Shown here piece by piece: positions 16,682 to 25,683 of a stretch of 64,000 bases of DNA. Origin of the DNA: JACCTH01 sp035281645 (GTDB lineage: Bacteria > Actinomycetota > Acidimicrobiia > Spongiisociales > ZC4RG35); the NCBI GenBank assembly GCA_035281645.1, contig DATEDN010000017.1, forward strand, positions 1-64,000. The letters run 5' to 3'. Within the stretch, counting starts at the first letter, position 1, and every line of letters starts with the position of its first letter. Under the pieces are notes generated by a model. It was not told where the DNA came from. It did not search any database and saw only the letters and a program-made list of their open reading frames with translations. The position numbers and the translations under genes are program-made.

Positions 16682-17125
16682 ATGAAACCGAGACGCCTGG
16701 TGGTTCTGGCATTTCTCCTGGCGGCCTGTGCTGGCGGAGCGGGGACAACCACCCTGGGGTCGACAACTCAGCAGGAAATCACCATCACGACCGAGCAGGC
16801 AACCACCACCATGCAAACGGCCACAACTCCCTCGACGACCGCCGCGGCCACCACCACGACTATCGCTCAGAACCTGATTCGGGTGGAGGGCGGGGTGAAG
16901 GTCGAAGGGCCGGACACGATAAGTGTCGCCCAGGGGGACGTCGTGAGCTTCGAGGTGGAGGCGGACGTGGCCGACGAGATCCACGTCCACGGCTTCGACC
17001 TCCTCTTTGAGACCGTTCCGGGGGAGCCAGTTGTCGTCGAGTTCACTGCGGACGCGACTGGAATCTTCGAAGTCGAGCTGGAGGAAAGTCGTCTCCATCT
17101 GGTGAATATCGAGGTCACTCCTTGA
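16682..17125 (+). CDS. Cupredoxin-like lipoprotein
   Basis: This 147-residue protein has a lipoprotein signal (AFLLAAC, lipid-modified C16) and a Thr/Ala-rich linker (about 20-62). A beta-sandwich of about 80 residues resembles the EfeO/cupredoxin-1 fold: ISVAQGDVVSFEVEADVADE, HVHGFDLLFE, ATGIFEVELEE. A HVHG histidine pair and the late LHLVNIEV could bind copper, but no classical Cys-x-x-x-x-His-Met set is present. It is anchored outside the membrane. The next gene, 7 bp downstream, encodes a polytopic membrane protein with which it probably works. Confidence 0.8.
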   Translation: MKPRRLVVLAFLLAACAGGAGTTTLGSTTQQEITITTEQATTTMQTATTPSTTAAATTTTIAQNLIRVEGGVKVEGPDTISVAQGDVVSFEVEADVADEIHVHGFDLLFETVPGEPVVVEFTADATGIFEVELEESRLHLVNIEVTP

Positions 17126-17132
17126 CCTCATC

Positions 17133-18440
17133 ATGATTCGGATCACGTTCTGGGGGCACGGGATCGGCGGCCGGCTCGACCTCCCGGTTCCAGTGACCTA
17201 CTTCGCAGCCGGAGCAGCAGTGGTTTTGATTGTCACCTTCGTCGCTCTGGCGGCGTTGTGGACCAAGCCCCGGCTTCAGGGAGGACCGAAGGGCGAAGCC
17301 CGACCGGTGCGTCCATCGATGGGTCTGCTGCGCTGGATCGGCCTGGCCGGGTTGCTGCTGGCATTCCTGGGCGGAGTCTCGGCGCTCGTGACGGGCCAGG
17401 ACTCCACCGGGACTCGCAACATCGCTCCGGTGTTGCTGTGGGTTTTCTTTTGGCTCGTGGTGCCATTTGCCTCGGTCTTATTGGGCAATCTCTATACGGG
17501 CGTCAATCCCTGGCGAACGCTTTCCCGCTGGCTCGGAATTGGCGAAAGGGAGTCGCATCGTCCTCTCCAACGGGTAGGGGTATGGCCGGCGGCGATCGGC
17601 CTGGTGGCCTTTGCCTGGCTCGAACTCGTTTATCCCGAGAGCGCCCTCCCCAGCACGATCGCCATCGCCGCCCTTGTCTATTCGATTTATCTGATCGTGG
17701 TGATGTCCCGCTTCGGGCGGGAATCTGCCCTGGCTTCTTTCGACATTTTCACTCCCTATAACCGTCTCTTCTCGAGCATCGGACCTTGGGGACGGAGCGA
17801 TGCCGGCCAGCTGGTCAGGCGGAGATGGCTCCATGCACTTCCCGCTATCCCGGAATGGAAGGGCCTCCAGGCCTTGCTGGTCGTGATGATCGCCACCGTC
17901 AGCTTCGACGGGCTTTCTAATACCGTCGGCTACGAGGCGTTCACCGGCAGCTTCGGAATGTCAATCGCCGGCCGAACTCTCTATCTGGTGCTGGCCTGCC
18001 TACTCGTCGGCGGTGCCTATTACCTCGCTTGCTGGGCCGCAGCACGCCTAGCCCGGGACTCGGAGATGGACACGAGGACAGTCGCTTCCAGGTTTGCCCA
18101 CACCCTGGTTCCGATCGCCTTCGCCTACAGCTTTGCTCACTATTTCACGCTCATCATCTTCGAAGGGCAGAGCATCGTCTCGGCAATCGCCGATCCATTC
18201 GGTTTGGGCTGGGATCTGTTCGGGACCCGGGACTACAAGATCAACTTCTTTGTTGGAGCGATTCCGATTTGGTACATCCAGTTGGCGACGATCATCGCCG
18301 GCCACATCGCCGGAGTGGTCCTAGCTCACGATCGCGCCCTGGCGGACTTCAAGGGCGTCGGGGCGGTTCGCTCGCAGTACGCGATGCTGGTTCTGATGGT
18401 TCTCTTGACCGGGCTCGGTCTCTTCATCCTCGCCGGTTAG
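17133..18440 (+). CDS. Polytopic membrane protein of the family often labelled fenitrothion hydrolase
   Basis: This 435-residue protein has about ten hydrophobic helices. Its start, HGIGGRLDLPVPVTYFAAGA, matches a widespread actinobacterial family carried in databases under the name fenitrothion hydrolase. That name comes from similarity, and I see no hydrolase motif here. Charged and aromatic residues within helices (SFAHYFTLIIFEGQ, NPWRTLSRW) suggest a transport or redox role. The preceding cupredoxin lipoprotein favours a metal-linked process, which is inference. It converges with the next gene, overlapping by four bases. Confidence 0.75.
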   Translation: MIRITFWGHGIGGRLDLPVPVTYFAAGAAVVLIVTFVALAALWTKPRLQGGPKGEARPVRPSMGLLRWIGLAGLLLAFLGGVSALVTGQDSTGTRNIAPVLLWVFFWLVVPFASVLLGNLYTGVNPWRTLSRWLGIGERESHRPLQRVGVWPAAIGLVAFAWLELVYPESALPSTIAIAALVYSIYLIVVMSRFGRESALASFDIFTPYNRLFSSIGPWGRSDAGQLVRRRWLHALPAIPEWKGLQALLVVMIATVSFDGLSNTVGYEAFTGSFGMSIAGRTLYLVLACLLVGGAYYLACWAAARLARDSEMDTRTVASRFAHTLVPIAFAYSFAHYFTLIIFEGQSIVSAIADPFGLGWDLFGTRDYKINFFVGAIPIWYIQLATIIAGHIAGVVLAHDRALADFKGVGAVRSQYAMLVLMVLLTGLGLFILAG

Positions 18441-19117
18441 GAGCGAACTTTCCGAATCCAGGGGAGGGTTCCGTTATAGCGGATGTTGCGGAAATTCTTC
18501 CAAAGGCGCTTGCGATCGACGCGGACGATCGAGGTGTCGACTGGGGAGCTCGATCCCAGATAATCGGCCAGCGAGCGAAGCGTGTGCTCCCACATCTTGT
18601 TTTCAGATCGACTGCCGAAGGCCATCATCCCGACCTCGTAGAGCGGATCGTTGCTGCGGATCAAGAGCTGGACCTGGGCGATGGTTCCTGCCGCCTCGTC
18701 GTCGTAGGCACTGAAGGTGATGAAGCCCGCGAACGGATGACCCTCAGGCGTCATGTAGCTGAAGGAGGTGTCGTCCGAGTAGAGCACCAGGACCCCCGTC
18801 GAGAGCGCTACCGGTCCCTGATTCGACTTGATCAGGCCCACCTCTCCCGGCTTGATTCCGGTCACCGGCGCGTAGAAGCGTGAGTTGGAAGGCCAGAACC
18901 TTCCATATTCGGCTTTCCAGGTGGCGATGATTTGCTCGGGCGTCTTGTTCGGAATCGCCACCTTGAAAGTCTTCTGCCATAACTGGCCAAATCCCTGCTG
19001 GGGGCCGGTCAGGCGGCGGCCCTGGACGCGCCCGGTATTGAAGTCCGCGGGCGAGTCGCCGATCTCCAGATGGTGGCGAGGTGGCGACCAGTTGGCGTCG
19101 TCTTTGCGTTGATCCAT
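18437..19117 (-). CDS. Conserved protein of unknown function in the second partner-switching operon
   Basis: This 226-residue soluble protein is not one I can name. The middle reads as alternating beta strands and one long C-terminal helix (EVGLIKSNQGPVALSTGVLV, AYDDEAAGTIAQVQLLIRS, ENKMWEHTLRSLADYLG), a layout like SRPBCC-type barrels, but this is a structural guess. It is 11 bp downstream of a STAS gene and probably in the same transcript as the RsbU-RsbW fusion. Confidence 0.7.
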   Translation of the reverse strand: MDQRKDDANWSPPRHHLEIGDSPADFNTGRVQGRRLTGPQQGFGQLWQKTFKVAIPNKTPEQIIATWKAEYGRFWPSNSRFYAPVTGIKPGEVGLIKSNQGPVALSTGVLVLYSDDTSFSYMTPEGHPFAGFITFSAYDDEAAGTIAQVQLLIRSNDPLYEVGMMAFGSRSENKMWEHTLRSLADYLGSSSPVDTSIVRVDRKRLWKNFRNIRYNGTLPWIRKVRS

Positions 19118-19128
19118 AGCTTTCTTCC

Positions 19129-19479
19129 TCAGGTCGTAGCGAGGGCTGAAGCCTCGTTGTCGTAAATTCCGATCGCCTCATCGAGGCGGGTGAGGGAAAA
19201 GATCTCCCGGTAGTGATCGCTCAACCCGTAGGCCCCGAGGGACTGGCCCTTGCGCTGAGCGCGGATCAGGGTGGTGACTAGAAGTCCGATCCCTCCCGAA
19301 TTCATGTAGTCGAGCTTCTCAAAGTTGAGAAGCACGGACTTGACCCCGGGTCGATCGGCATCCTCGTAGGCCTCGGCCAGCACTCCCTCTCCGAAGGCGG
19401 TCAATTCTCCGGCGATGTCGATCACCCGGACTGTTTCCTTCGGAGCCCTAACTGACATCGCGATCCTCGACTCTGGCAT
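19129..19479 (-). CDS. STAS-domain anti-sigma factor antagonist
   Basis: This 116-residue single STAS domain has its putative phosphorylation site in YMNSGGIGLLV. An ATG six codons further upstream (19497) is in frame, but GAGGAGGG lies eight bases before ATG 19479, which decides the start. It is the second of two STAS genes after the RsbU-RsbW fusion. The site has Asn before Ser, where classical RsbV has Asp. Two antagonists for one kinase suggest two inputs or a second client protein. Confidence 0.86.
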   Translation of the reverse strand: MPESRIAMSVRAPKETVRVIDIAGELTAFGEGVLAEAYEDADRPGVKSVLLNFEKLDYMNSGGIGLLVTTLIRAQRKGQSLGAYGLSDHYREIFSLTRLDEAIGIYDNEASALATT

Positions 19480-19504
19480 TTGGTGGTCCCTCCTCATTCA
19501 GGCG

Positions 19505-19858
19505 CTAGGTGACTGCCAGCGCCTGCGGTTCAGTTTCGTAAAGGGTCATGAAGTCGGCCAACCGCGTGATCTGAAAGATCTCCTGGTAATGCGGGCTCAA
19601 TCCCCAAGCCCGCAGCGATCGGCCCTCCGCCCGCGCCTTGGCCAACAACGTGACGATGACCGCAATTCCGGTTGAATTGATGTAGTCGACATCGCGGAAG
19701 CTCAAGACCACCGGGCTTCCCTGGTCCCGACCGGCCACGGCCTCCTGATAAGCGGCGGTGAGTTGATCGCCGGCATTGCGGTCGATGTCGCCGACGAGAT
19801 CGATCACTGACCCTCCGTCCTCCTGCCGAACGGCCGCCGAGAATGGTGTTCCTGGCAT
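19505..19858 (-). CDS. STAS-domain anti-sigma factor antagonist
   Basis: This 117-residue STAS protein has site YINSTGIAVIV and a C-terminus very like that of its neighbour (HYQEIFQITRL against HYREIFSLTRL), so the two are tandem duplicates. Its ATG directly follows the stop of the RsbU-RsbW fusion (TAGATG), which indicates coupled translation. It should be a substrate of both the kinase and the phosphatase halves of that protein. Confidence 0.88.
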   Translation of the reverse strand: MPGTPFSAAVRQEDGGSVIDLVGDIDRNAGDQLTAAYQEAVAGRDQGSPVVLSFRDVDYINSTGIAVIVTLLAKARAEGRSLRAWGLSPHYQEIFQITRLADFMTLYETEPQALAVT

Positions 19859-21445
19859 CTAGTTTCCTCCTCGAGACATCTCTAACTCGATTACATGGTG
19901 ATGGCCGTCAACGCTCGTGCGCATGGCGTCGACCATTCGCTCGATGAGGAAGAGCCCCCAACCCCGCGGGCTCTGCTCTCCAGCCAGTTTGGCCTCGATG
20001 TCGGGGACCACCGGAGCCCCGATCGGTTTTCCTCCCCCCTGATCCCGAATTCTGACCAGCAGCTTTTGGGCATTGGCGAGAATGTCGATCTCGACCAGCA
20101 ACGCCGGGTCACCCTTGTTCCCGTGCTCGATAGCGTTCATCGCCGCCTCCGAGACAGCCGTCTTCAGCCGCTGCAATCGCTCTCCGGAGAACCCGAGCCC
20201 CTCTGCAACTTCGGCGACGGCATCCATCGCCTTTCGCTCGTTGCCCGAGGCGGAGGGAAACTTGAAGCTGGCGATTGCACCGAGCTCGTCGCCGAAGGCC
20301 GTAGCCGACTCCAATGCCGACGAGAGGCGGCGAACCGTGACCATGGTCACGTCGTCTTCCTGTTCACGGTCGAAGCCCTGAAAGCGGTGAAGCTCGTCGA
20401 GGATCGCAGAGATCAGGTCCGGGCCTCCCTCATGGCCGCCGACCAGCTTTTGCAGACGGGGGAACCCAAACATGTCTCCGTCGGGGCTGTGCGCCTCGAC
20501 GATGCCATCGCTCGTTAGAAGCATCGTCTCTCCGAGCTCCACTTGAGCTGTGAGAACTTCGTAGTTCATGTCGGGCAAAAGCCCGAGAGGCATCCCGCGG
20601 GCCCTGAGCTCGCTCACCCCTGAGGCGGTGCGCACGTAGGGGAGGTTGTGGCCGGCGTTGGCGTATACGAGCTCGCCGGTCTCGGTGTTGAGAACCCCGT
20701 AAAGGCAGGTGACGAACATGGCAGGCGGGATTTCGGGGATCAATGAATTGTTGGCCCGGAACAGAACCTCGCCGGGGTCGTCGGTGTGAGCTGCCACGCC
20801 CCGCAAGGTCGTTCGAGTGGTCGCCATCACCAGCGCGGCGGGAACGCCCTTGTCGGTGACGTCGCCGATCACCAATCCGAGGCGATTGTCGGTGAGCGGG
20901 ATGAAGTCGTAGAAATCGCCGCCGACCGCCCGGGCCGATTGGTAATAGGCCTCGATGTCCCAGCCGGCGAGGCGCGGGAGCTCTTTCGGGAGCAGCGTTT
21001 GCTGGATGAGCGACGCCACCCTCAGCTCCTGGTCGATTCTCTCCCGCTCTTTGGCCTCGGCTTCTTGTTGGCGAACCAGTTGCGCCACCCGGATCGCCGG
21101 CGCCACCTGTCCGGCCAGTCCGGCAAGAAGCTTGCGGTCATCGGTCGAATAAGGTTGGTCCGACAGGCGGCGGCCGAGATTCAGGGTACCGATGAGATCG
21201 CCCTGGGCTATCAGGGGAACGATCAGCTGGACGCCCTGGGCGCGGATTTCTTGAAGGGCGGGCGATTCCAGATTGATTCGCTCCACCTCGATCGGACCAC
21301 CGGTGGCAAGCAGGAACGTGAAGAGTGGATCGTTGTCGTCGATCGGGACGGCCTCGACGACATCAGTCGGCGTGGACGGAAATCCGGAATCCGTCTGCTG
21401 CCTTCTCTCCCCCCTTCGCAACCTTCTCAGGTTCTTTACAGCCAT
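19859..21445 (-). CDS. RsbU-RsbW fusion: GAF-like sensor, PP2C phosphatase and HATPase kinase in one chain
   Basis: The 528 residues divide into a GAF-like domain (about 30-125), a coiled linker, a SpoIIE-type PP2C domain (about 150-365: AVGGDFYDF, IGDVTDKG, TSDGIVEA, EDDVTMV) and a C-terminal HATPase (about 395-525). The HATPase has a complete N-box (VSEAAMNAIEHG), DQGGG box and RGWGLFLIE glycine motif. One chain can therefore both add and remove phosphate on a STAS partner; the two STAS genes follow at once. No sigma factor is encoded beside it, so the output may be the sigma factor 13 kb away or something else. Confidence 0.9.
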   Translation of the reverse strand: MAVKNLRRLRRGERRQQTDSGFPSTPTDVVEAVPIDDNDPLFTFLLATGGPIEVERINLESPALQEIRAQGVQLIVPLIAQGDLIGTLNLGRRLSDQPYSTDDRKLLAGLAGQVAPAIRVAQLVRQQEAEAKERERIDQELRVASLIQQTLLPKELPRLAGWDIEAYYQSARAVGGDFYDFIPLTDNRLGLVIGDVTDKGVPAALVMATTRTTLRGVAAHTDDPGEVLFRANNSLIPEIPPAMFVTCLYGVLNTETGELVYANAGHNLPYVRTASGVSELRARGMPLGLLPDMNYEVLTAQVELGETMLLTSDGIVEAHSPDGDMFGFPRLQKLVGGHEGGPDLISAILDELHRFQGFDREQEDDVTMVTVRRLSSALESATAFGDELGAIASFKFPSASGNERKAMDAVAEVAEGLGFSGERLQRLKTAVSEAAMNAIEHGNKGDPALLVEIDILANAQKLLVRIRDQGGGKPIGAPVVPDIEAKLAGEQSPRGWGLFLIERMVDAMRTSVDGHHHVIELEMSRGGN

Positions 21446-21474
21446 CGTTACGACATTCTCATGTGCAAAGCGTT

Positions 21475-21489
21475 CCGTAAGCGTTACGG
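21475..21489. promoter_or_regulatory. Palindrome in a divergent promoter region
   Basis: CCGTAA, GCG, TTACGG form a perfect inverted repeat in the 110-bp gap between the RsbU-RsbW operon and the BTAD/AAA/TPR regulator. Further TTACG copies flank it (21448-21452, 21505-21509). It could be an operator, possibly for the neighbouring regulator. Confidence 0.4.
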
Positions 21490-21555
21490 CTCATGGGGCG
21501 TATTGTTACGAGTCGACGCGGGCAGTAGCCAAACTCTCGCCATCTCAGCGCCAGA

Positions 21556-24306
21556 TTGACTTCGACCAACCCATTCCTCCAATTCTTGCTCCTGGGGCCG
21601 CCCCGCATACTCGTTGGCGGCGAACCTTTGCGCGTCGATACCAGGAAGGCGATAGCGCTGGCCTGCTATCTCGTCTCTGAGAGCTACGAGCCCACGAGGG
21701 ACGAACTGGTCGCCCTTCTCTGGCCAGAACTCGACGAACGACGCGGGCGAGCTGCTCTTCGGCGCACCATGTCAGCGCTTCGCGCCGGTCTTGGGGGCGG
21801 AGCCCTCGTCGCCAATCGTGATCGTGTGTCGCTGGATCTCGCCGGGGCCAGGATCGACATCAGGGACGCCGAGAATCTGAGCCGTCTCACCCACCAGCAC
21901 ACGCTGGATCAGGTCTGTCCTCAGTGCGCAACCCCCCTGGGCACGGCGGTTTCGCTCTACCGAGGATCTTTCCTCGACGGTTTCTATCTGCGAGATGCGG
22001 CCGAGTTTGAGGAGTGGCAGCGATCCCAGGCCGAGATGCACCGGCGCAATTGGCGGGACCTCGTCAGTCGTTGGGGGTTGGCCTTGGCCAGCGCCGGACG
22101 TTTCAAAGAAGCCGAGGCGGCGGTTCGACGCCGGCTTCTGGCTGATGCACTTGACGAGGTGGCCCACCGGCAGGTGATGCAGTTCCTGGTTTGGAGCGGA
22201 GACCGGGTCGGTGCCCTTCGTCAGTACCGAGAATGTGCCGCCGTGCTCGATCGTGAGCTGGGCGTGTCGCCGCTGCCGGAAACGCGTCAGCTTTACGAAA
22301 TGATCATGGAAGGCACCGAACCGCTGCCTCCGACCGGGAGGGTGGAGACAATGCCGGTCTCCCGGGAAAGGACCGAGGTACCTGCTCTGAGCCCAATCAT
22401 CGGTCGGCAGCGGGAACTCGATCGAATGAGCGCCGCGGCGGGGAGCCTGGTCCTCGAAGGCGATGAAGGGATTGGCAAGAGCCGGCTACTCGACGCCTGG
22501 CTGGAAAACCAGGCAGTGCCGGTGGCCCGCGCCAGCGCCACACCCGGCGTCGAAGGAGTGCCGTACCTGGCGATACGGGACCTGCTGACGTCCGCTCTGC
22601 CATTTGCCGAGGGAATTCCGCCGGCCATCGCGGGAGAGGCGACGAGGCTTCTGCCCCTGCTCGCCGATGCTGGATTTCCACAGCCGATTGCGTCCGATCT
22701 CGGTCCGGGAGCGGCCGCGCAATTCCACGCCGGGGTTGTCGCAGCACTGCACCACCTCGTTCGGGGGGGCTGGTTGGTAGTGGACGATGCCCAGTGGCTC
22801 GATCCGTCGTCACTCGCCATCCTCAACGTCTTCCTCACGCACCTCGAGCCCAAGGAGGGTGCCCGCCTGATATTGAGTTGGCGGCACGATGAGGTCGACT
22901 CTTCCCAGCCCCTTTCGCTCCTGCTCCGGCGCCTCGAGCGGGACGGCGAAGTGACGCGAATCCGGCTCGGTCCCCTAGACGAGCTGTCTTCCCGCCAGCT
23001 GCTCGACGGTCGGCCGGGGCCGCGGCTCAGCGAATCGGAGGCCAGAGAGATCCTCGCCCGAGCACATGGCAACCCCCTCTTCCTGATTTCTTATCGCGAT
23101 GCGGCCGGTTCCGATCGCGCTGATCTGCCGCGCGATCTCGAACGGCTGGTGGAGATTCGCCTCGATCGGCTGGCGGAGACCTCCTGGCAGGTGCTCTCGG
23201 CTGCCAGCGTGCTCGGGGCGGAGGTTGAGGCCGACGTGCTGCAGAGCGTCAGCGGGCGCGGCGACGAGGAGATGGTCTCATCGATCGAAGAGCTCGTCTC
23301 GCAGGGATTGATGATCGAGAACCAGAAGGGAGTCGCTTTCGCCCACGACGCGGTGCGACGGGCGGTCCTTCAGCGCCTATCGAAAGCCCGGACGAGGATC
23401 CTTCATGGTCGGGCGGCCGACGCATTGGCCGGCCGGCTGCAGACGGCTGCGAGGGCGTGGCATCTCGAAGCGGCCGGTCGCACAGCGGATGCCGCCACCT
23501 CCCATTTCGAGGCGGGGCGCGAAGCGATCGACCTGCACGCCTACGAGGTGGGCAGCGTTCATTTGCGCGCCGCAGCCGCTTTGGGCTACCCAGATCGGGA
23601 CCGGCTCGGACTGTTGCTGGGAGACGCGGCTGTGCGTTTGGGCGACTACGGAGCCGCCCTTGCCGCTTATGCCACCGTGAAAGAGGGCCCGGCGACCGAG
23701 TTTCGGATCGGAGGCGTATACCAGCGGCTGCGCCGTTGGTCGCTGGCCCAGGCTTCACTGGAACGTGCCGCCGCGCTCGATCCACCGCCCGAACTCTCGA
23801 ATCAGATCACCGCCGATCGGGCGGTCGTTGCCCATCACCAGGGGGACGATGCTGCCGCCGAGGAGCTTGTGGAATTGGCTCGCCAGCAGGCGAAGGCGAG
23901 TGGCGATCTCGCCGGCCTGGCGCAAGCCACCAACCTATCGGGTGTGCTGGCCCCCAACCCACAGGTAGCCATCAGCCTTTTGAAGAAGGCCAACGCCATT
24001 GCTCAAAACACGGGTCGGGCTGAGCTGGTGGCCGCGACGTTGAACAATCTCGGCTTGGCGTATCGAAGGGCTGGAGACCTCCCCGCTGCGATCGAGGCCG
24101 GCGAGGCCGCCTTGGCCGTCCTCGAGCGAATCGGTGATCGCCACCAACTCGCCGCACTCCACAACAACCTTGCCGACACCTTGCACCAGGCGGGTCGCAG
24201 TGATCTTTCCCGGGCGCACCTCACCGAATCGGCGCGACTATTCGCCGACGTCGGCCTTGAGCCGGGCACATTTGAACCGGAGATCTGGAAGCTGTCGGAA
24301 TGGTGA
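21556..24306 (+). CDS. BTAD/AAA/TPR transcriptional regulator (SARP-LAL type)
   Basis: The 916 residues begin at TTG 21556. An OmpR-like winged helix (about 8-95) leads into the bacterial transcriptional activation domain (about 100-255, DELGVSPLPETRQLYE). An AAA ATPase with Walker A EGDEGIGKSRL (near 300) and Walker B WLVVDDAQWLD follows, then TPR-like helices to the end (LNNLGLAYRRAGDLPAAIEAG, LHNNLADTLHQAGRSDLSRA). Such proteins activate operons in response to a ligand or partner bound by the TPR part. It diverges from the second partner-switching operon. A small membrane protein gene is coupled at its 3' end by GTGA. Confidence 0.9.
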   Translation: MTSTNPFLQFLLLGPPRILVGGEPLRVDTRKAIALACYLVSESYEPTRDELVALLWPELDERRGRAALRRTMSALRAGLGGGALVANRDRVSLDLAGARIDIRDAENLSRLTHQHTLDQVCPQCATPLGTAVSLYRGSFLDGFYLRDAAEFEEWQRSQAEMHRRNWRDLVSRWGLALASAGRFKEAEAAVRRRLLADALDEVAHRQVMQFLVWSGDRVGALRQYRECAAVLDRELGVSPLPETRQLYEMIMEGTEPLPPTGRVETMPVSRERTEVPALSPIIGRQRELDRMSAAAGSLVLEGDEGIGKSRLLDAWLENQAVPVARASATPGVEGVPYLAIRDLLTSALPFAEGIPPAIAGEATRLLPLLADAGFPQPIASDLGPGAAAQFHAGVVAALHHLVRGGWLVVDDAQWLDPSSLAILNVFLTHLEPKEGARLILSWRHDEVDSSQPLSLLLRRLERDGEVTRIRLGPLDELSSRQLLDGRPGPRLSESEAREILARAHGNPLFLISYRDAAGSDRADLPRDLERLVEIRLDRLAETSWQVLSAASVLGAEVEADVLQSVSGRGDEEMVSSIEELVSQGLMIENQKGVAFAHDAVRRAVLQRLSKARTRILHGRAADALAGRLQTAARAWHLEAAGRTADAATSHFEAGREAIDLHAYEVGSVHLRAAAALGYPDRDRLGLLLGDAAVRLGDYGAALAAYATVKEGPATEFRIGGVYQRLRRWSLAQASLERAAALDPPPELSNQITADRAVVAHHQGDDAAAEELVELARQQAKASGDLAGLAQATNLSGVLAPNPQVAISLLKKANAIAQNTGRAELVAATLNNLGLAYRRAGDLPAAIEAGEAALAVLERIGDRHQLAALHNNLADTLHQAGRSDLSRAHLTESARLFADVGLEPGTFEPEIWKLSEW

Positions 24307-24464
24307 CGGTCGTTGCCCATCTCGGTGGAATCGATGAGATCGGGATCTTCGTGGTTCCTGCCGTGCTCGCCGTTCTCGCTCTTCGCTGGGCCGAACGAAG
24401 AGCAGAGCGTCGAGCAGCTGAGGAGGAGGGTGAGCTTGGGCCCGAGATGACGACCCGCGAGTAG
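24303..24464 (+). CDS. Small membrane protein, 53 residues
   Basis: GTG 24303 overlaps the stop of the regulator as GTGA. The frame has an amphipathic start (VAHLGGIDEIG), one hydrophobic helix (IFVVPAVLAVLALRWA) and an Arg/Glu-rich tail (ERRAERRAAEEEGE). An ATG one codon upstream is an alternative start. I do not recognise a family. The coupling, the helix with basic residues on one side and the codon pattern all favour a real gene that is too short for many callers. Confidence 0.6.
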   Translation: MTVVAHLGGIDEIGIFVVPAVLAVLALRWAERRAERRAAEEEGELGPEMTTRE

Positions 24465-24486
24465 TCCCGTTTAAGCTCACCGCCCG

Positions 24487-25683
24487 ATGACTCTCTCGGC
24501 AGCAGCTTCGGCCCTGGGCGCTCCAGAATCGATCGTCAAGCGCTCGGCCGAGGCCCGGGCCAAGGCCAGCGGGGTCTCAGTCGACGAGATCCTGGCGGCT
24601 TGGGCGGGGGGAGTAGCGGTTACCACTGCCCCTCTTCCCACACCTTCGACCGCGGTCGAAGAGGTTGAGGTTATTGAAACCGAGCCCAGCCCGTCCCCTT
24701 CGCCACCTCCGCCGCCATCACCGGTCTTCGCCCCGCCGGTGCCACTGATCATCGAGGCCGAGGAGGAACCGGTCGAGGCCCGGCCACTGCGTGAACGGAT
24801 CTCGGTCGCCGGCCGGGTGGGGTTCTGGTCCGGGGTTCTCCTGGGAGTCCTGGGATTGCTGGCGGCATCGCCGTGGACTCTCCCGAATGCTTCGGTCATC
24901 GGGGAGGAGGGGGATTTCAGCCCCGCCTTGATCCTGGAACGAGGTCGGCTCGTACTCGTGACCGCTCTCTTTTCGGTTTTGTTCGGGGCGATTGTGGCCA
25001 GTCTTTCCCGGACTCTCGCCGGCTGGGTTCAAGTCGGTGGTCGCCTCTCCGGCCACGGCCGCACCAGCGCACTGATCGGTGCAGTGCTGGGCGGGGTTCT
25101 AGGGCTCGGAGCCGGTGCGGCCTTGGCTTCGTTCGGCCTACCGGTCGAGAACACCCCTGAGTTGATCGAGCTTCCGGTGGTGGCAGCGATCCTCGTCGTC
25201 ATGATCGGGGGCGGGGTTCTCGGATGGAGCGTGGCGGCGGTGGTGCAGGTCCTCGGCGTCCCGGCAGGAGTCGGCGACGAGGAGAGTGAGGAAATGACCC
25301 GAGTTCAATCGAGGCTGACCGGCGCCATCGCGGTCCCACTGGCGGGCATCCTCGCCCTCGGATTGCTGGTGCTGCCGTTGGCCGTCGTCCTTATTCGATC
25401 CAACCATCTCGCCTCGGGAGGTGCCGCCATCCTGGCCATCATCGCCGCGGGCAGCATCCTCGCCATCGCCTCCCTGTCTGCATCGCGACCCGGGATGCGG
25501 ATTTCCCGCGGAGAGTTCCTATTGGCGTTGGGGGGTATTGGGATCGTGGTCATGATCGTGTTCGCGGTCATGCTCGCAAGAAATCCCGATGCCCTTCACC
25601 AAGATGAGGAGGCTACGGCGACCGAAGAGGCGGTGACCGGTGGGGAATCGGCAGAAACGACCGTGGCGACGACGACGCCCTAG
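24487..25683 (+). CDS. Membrane protein with N-terminal helical module and Pro-rich linker
   Basis: The 398 residues begin with a compact helical segment (ALGAPESIVKRSAEARAKAS, SVDEILAAWAGG) that resembles a small peripheral-subunit-binding fold. A Pro/Ser-rich linker (about 55-95) follows, then six or seven hydrophobic helices and an acidic Thr-rich tail. I cannot name it. It converges with the oxidase operon, its stop overlapping the lipoprotein gene by four bases, but points the other way, so a respiratory role is not implied. The tandem Gly/Ala/Val helices could form a channel or a signalling membrane domain. Confidence 0.75.
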   Translation: MTLSAAASALGAPESIVKRSAEARAKASGVSVDEILAAWAGGVAVTTAPLPTPSTAVEEVEVIETEPSPSPSPPPPPSPVFAPPVPLIIEAEEEPVEARPLRERISVAGRVGFWSGVLLGVLGLLAASPWTLPNASVIGEEGDFSPALILERGRLVLVTALFSVLFGAIVASLSRTLAGWVQVGGRLSGHGRTSALIGAVLGGVLGLGAGAALASFGLPVENTPELIELPVVAAILVVMIGGGVLGWSVAAVVQVLGVPAGVGDEESEEMTRVQSRLTGAIAVPLAGILALGLLVLPLAVVLIRSNHLASGGAAILAIIAAGSILAIASLSASRPGMRISRGEFLLALGGIGIVVMIVFAVMLARNPDALHQDEEATATEEAVTGGESAETTVATTTP

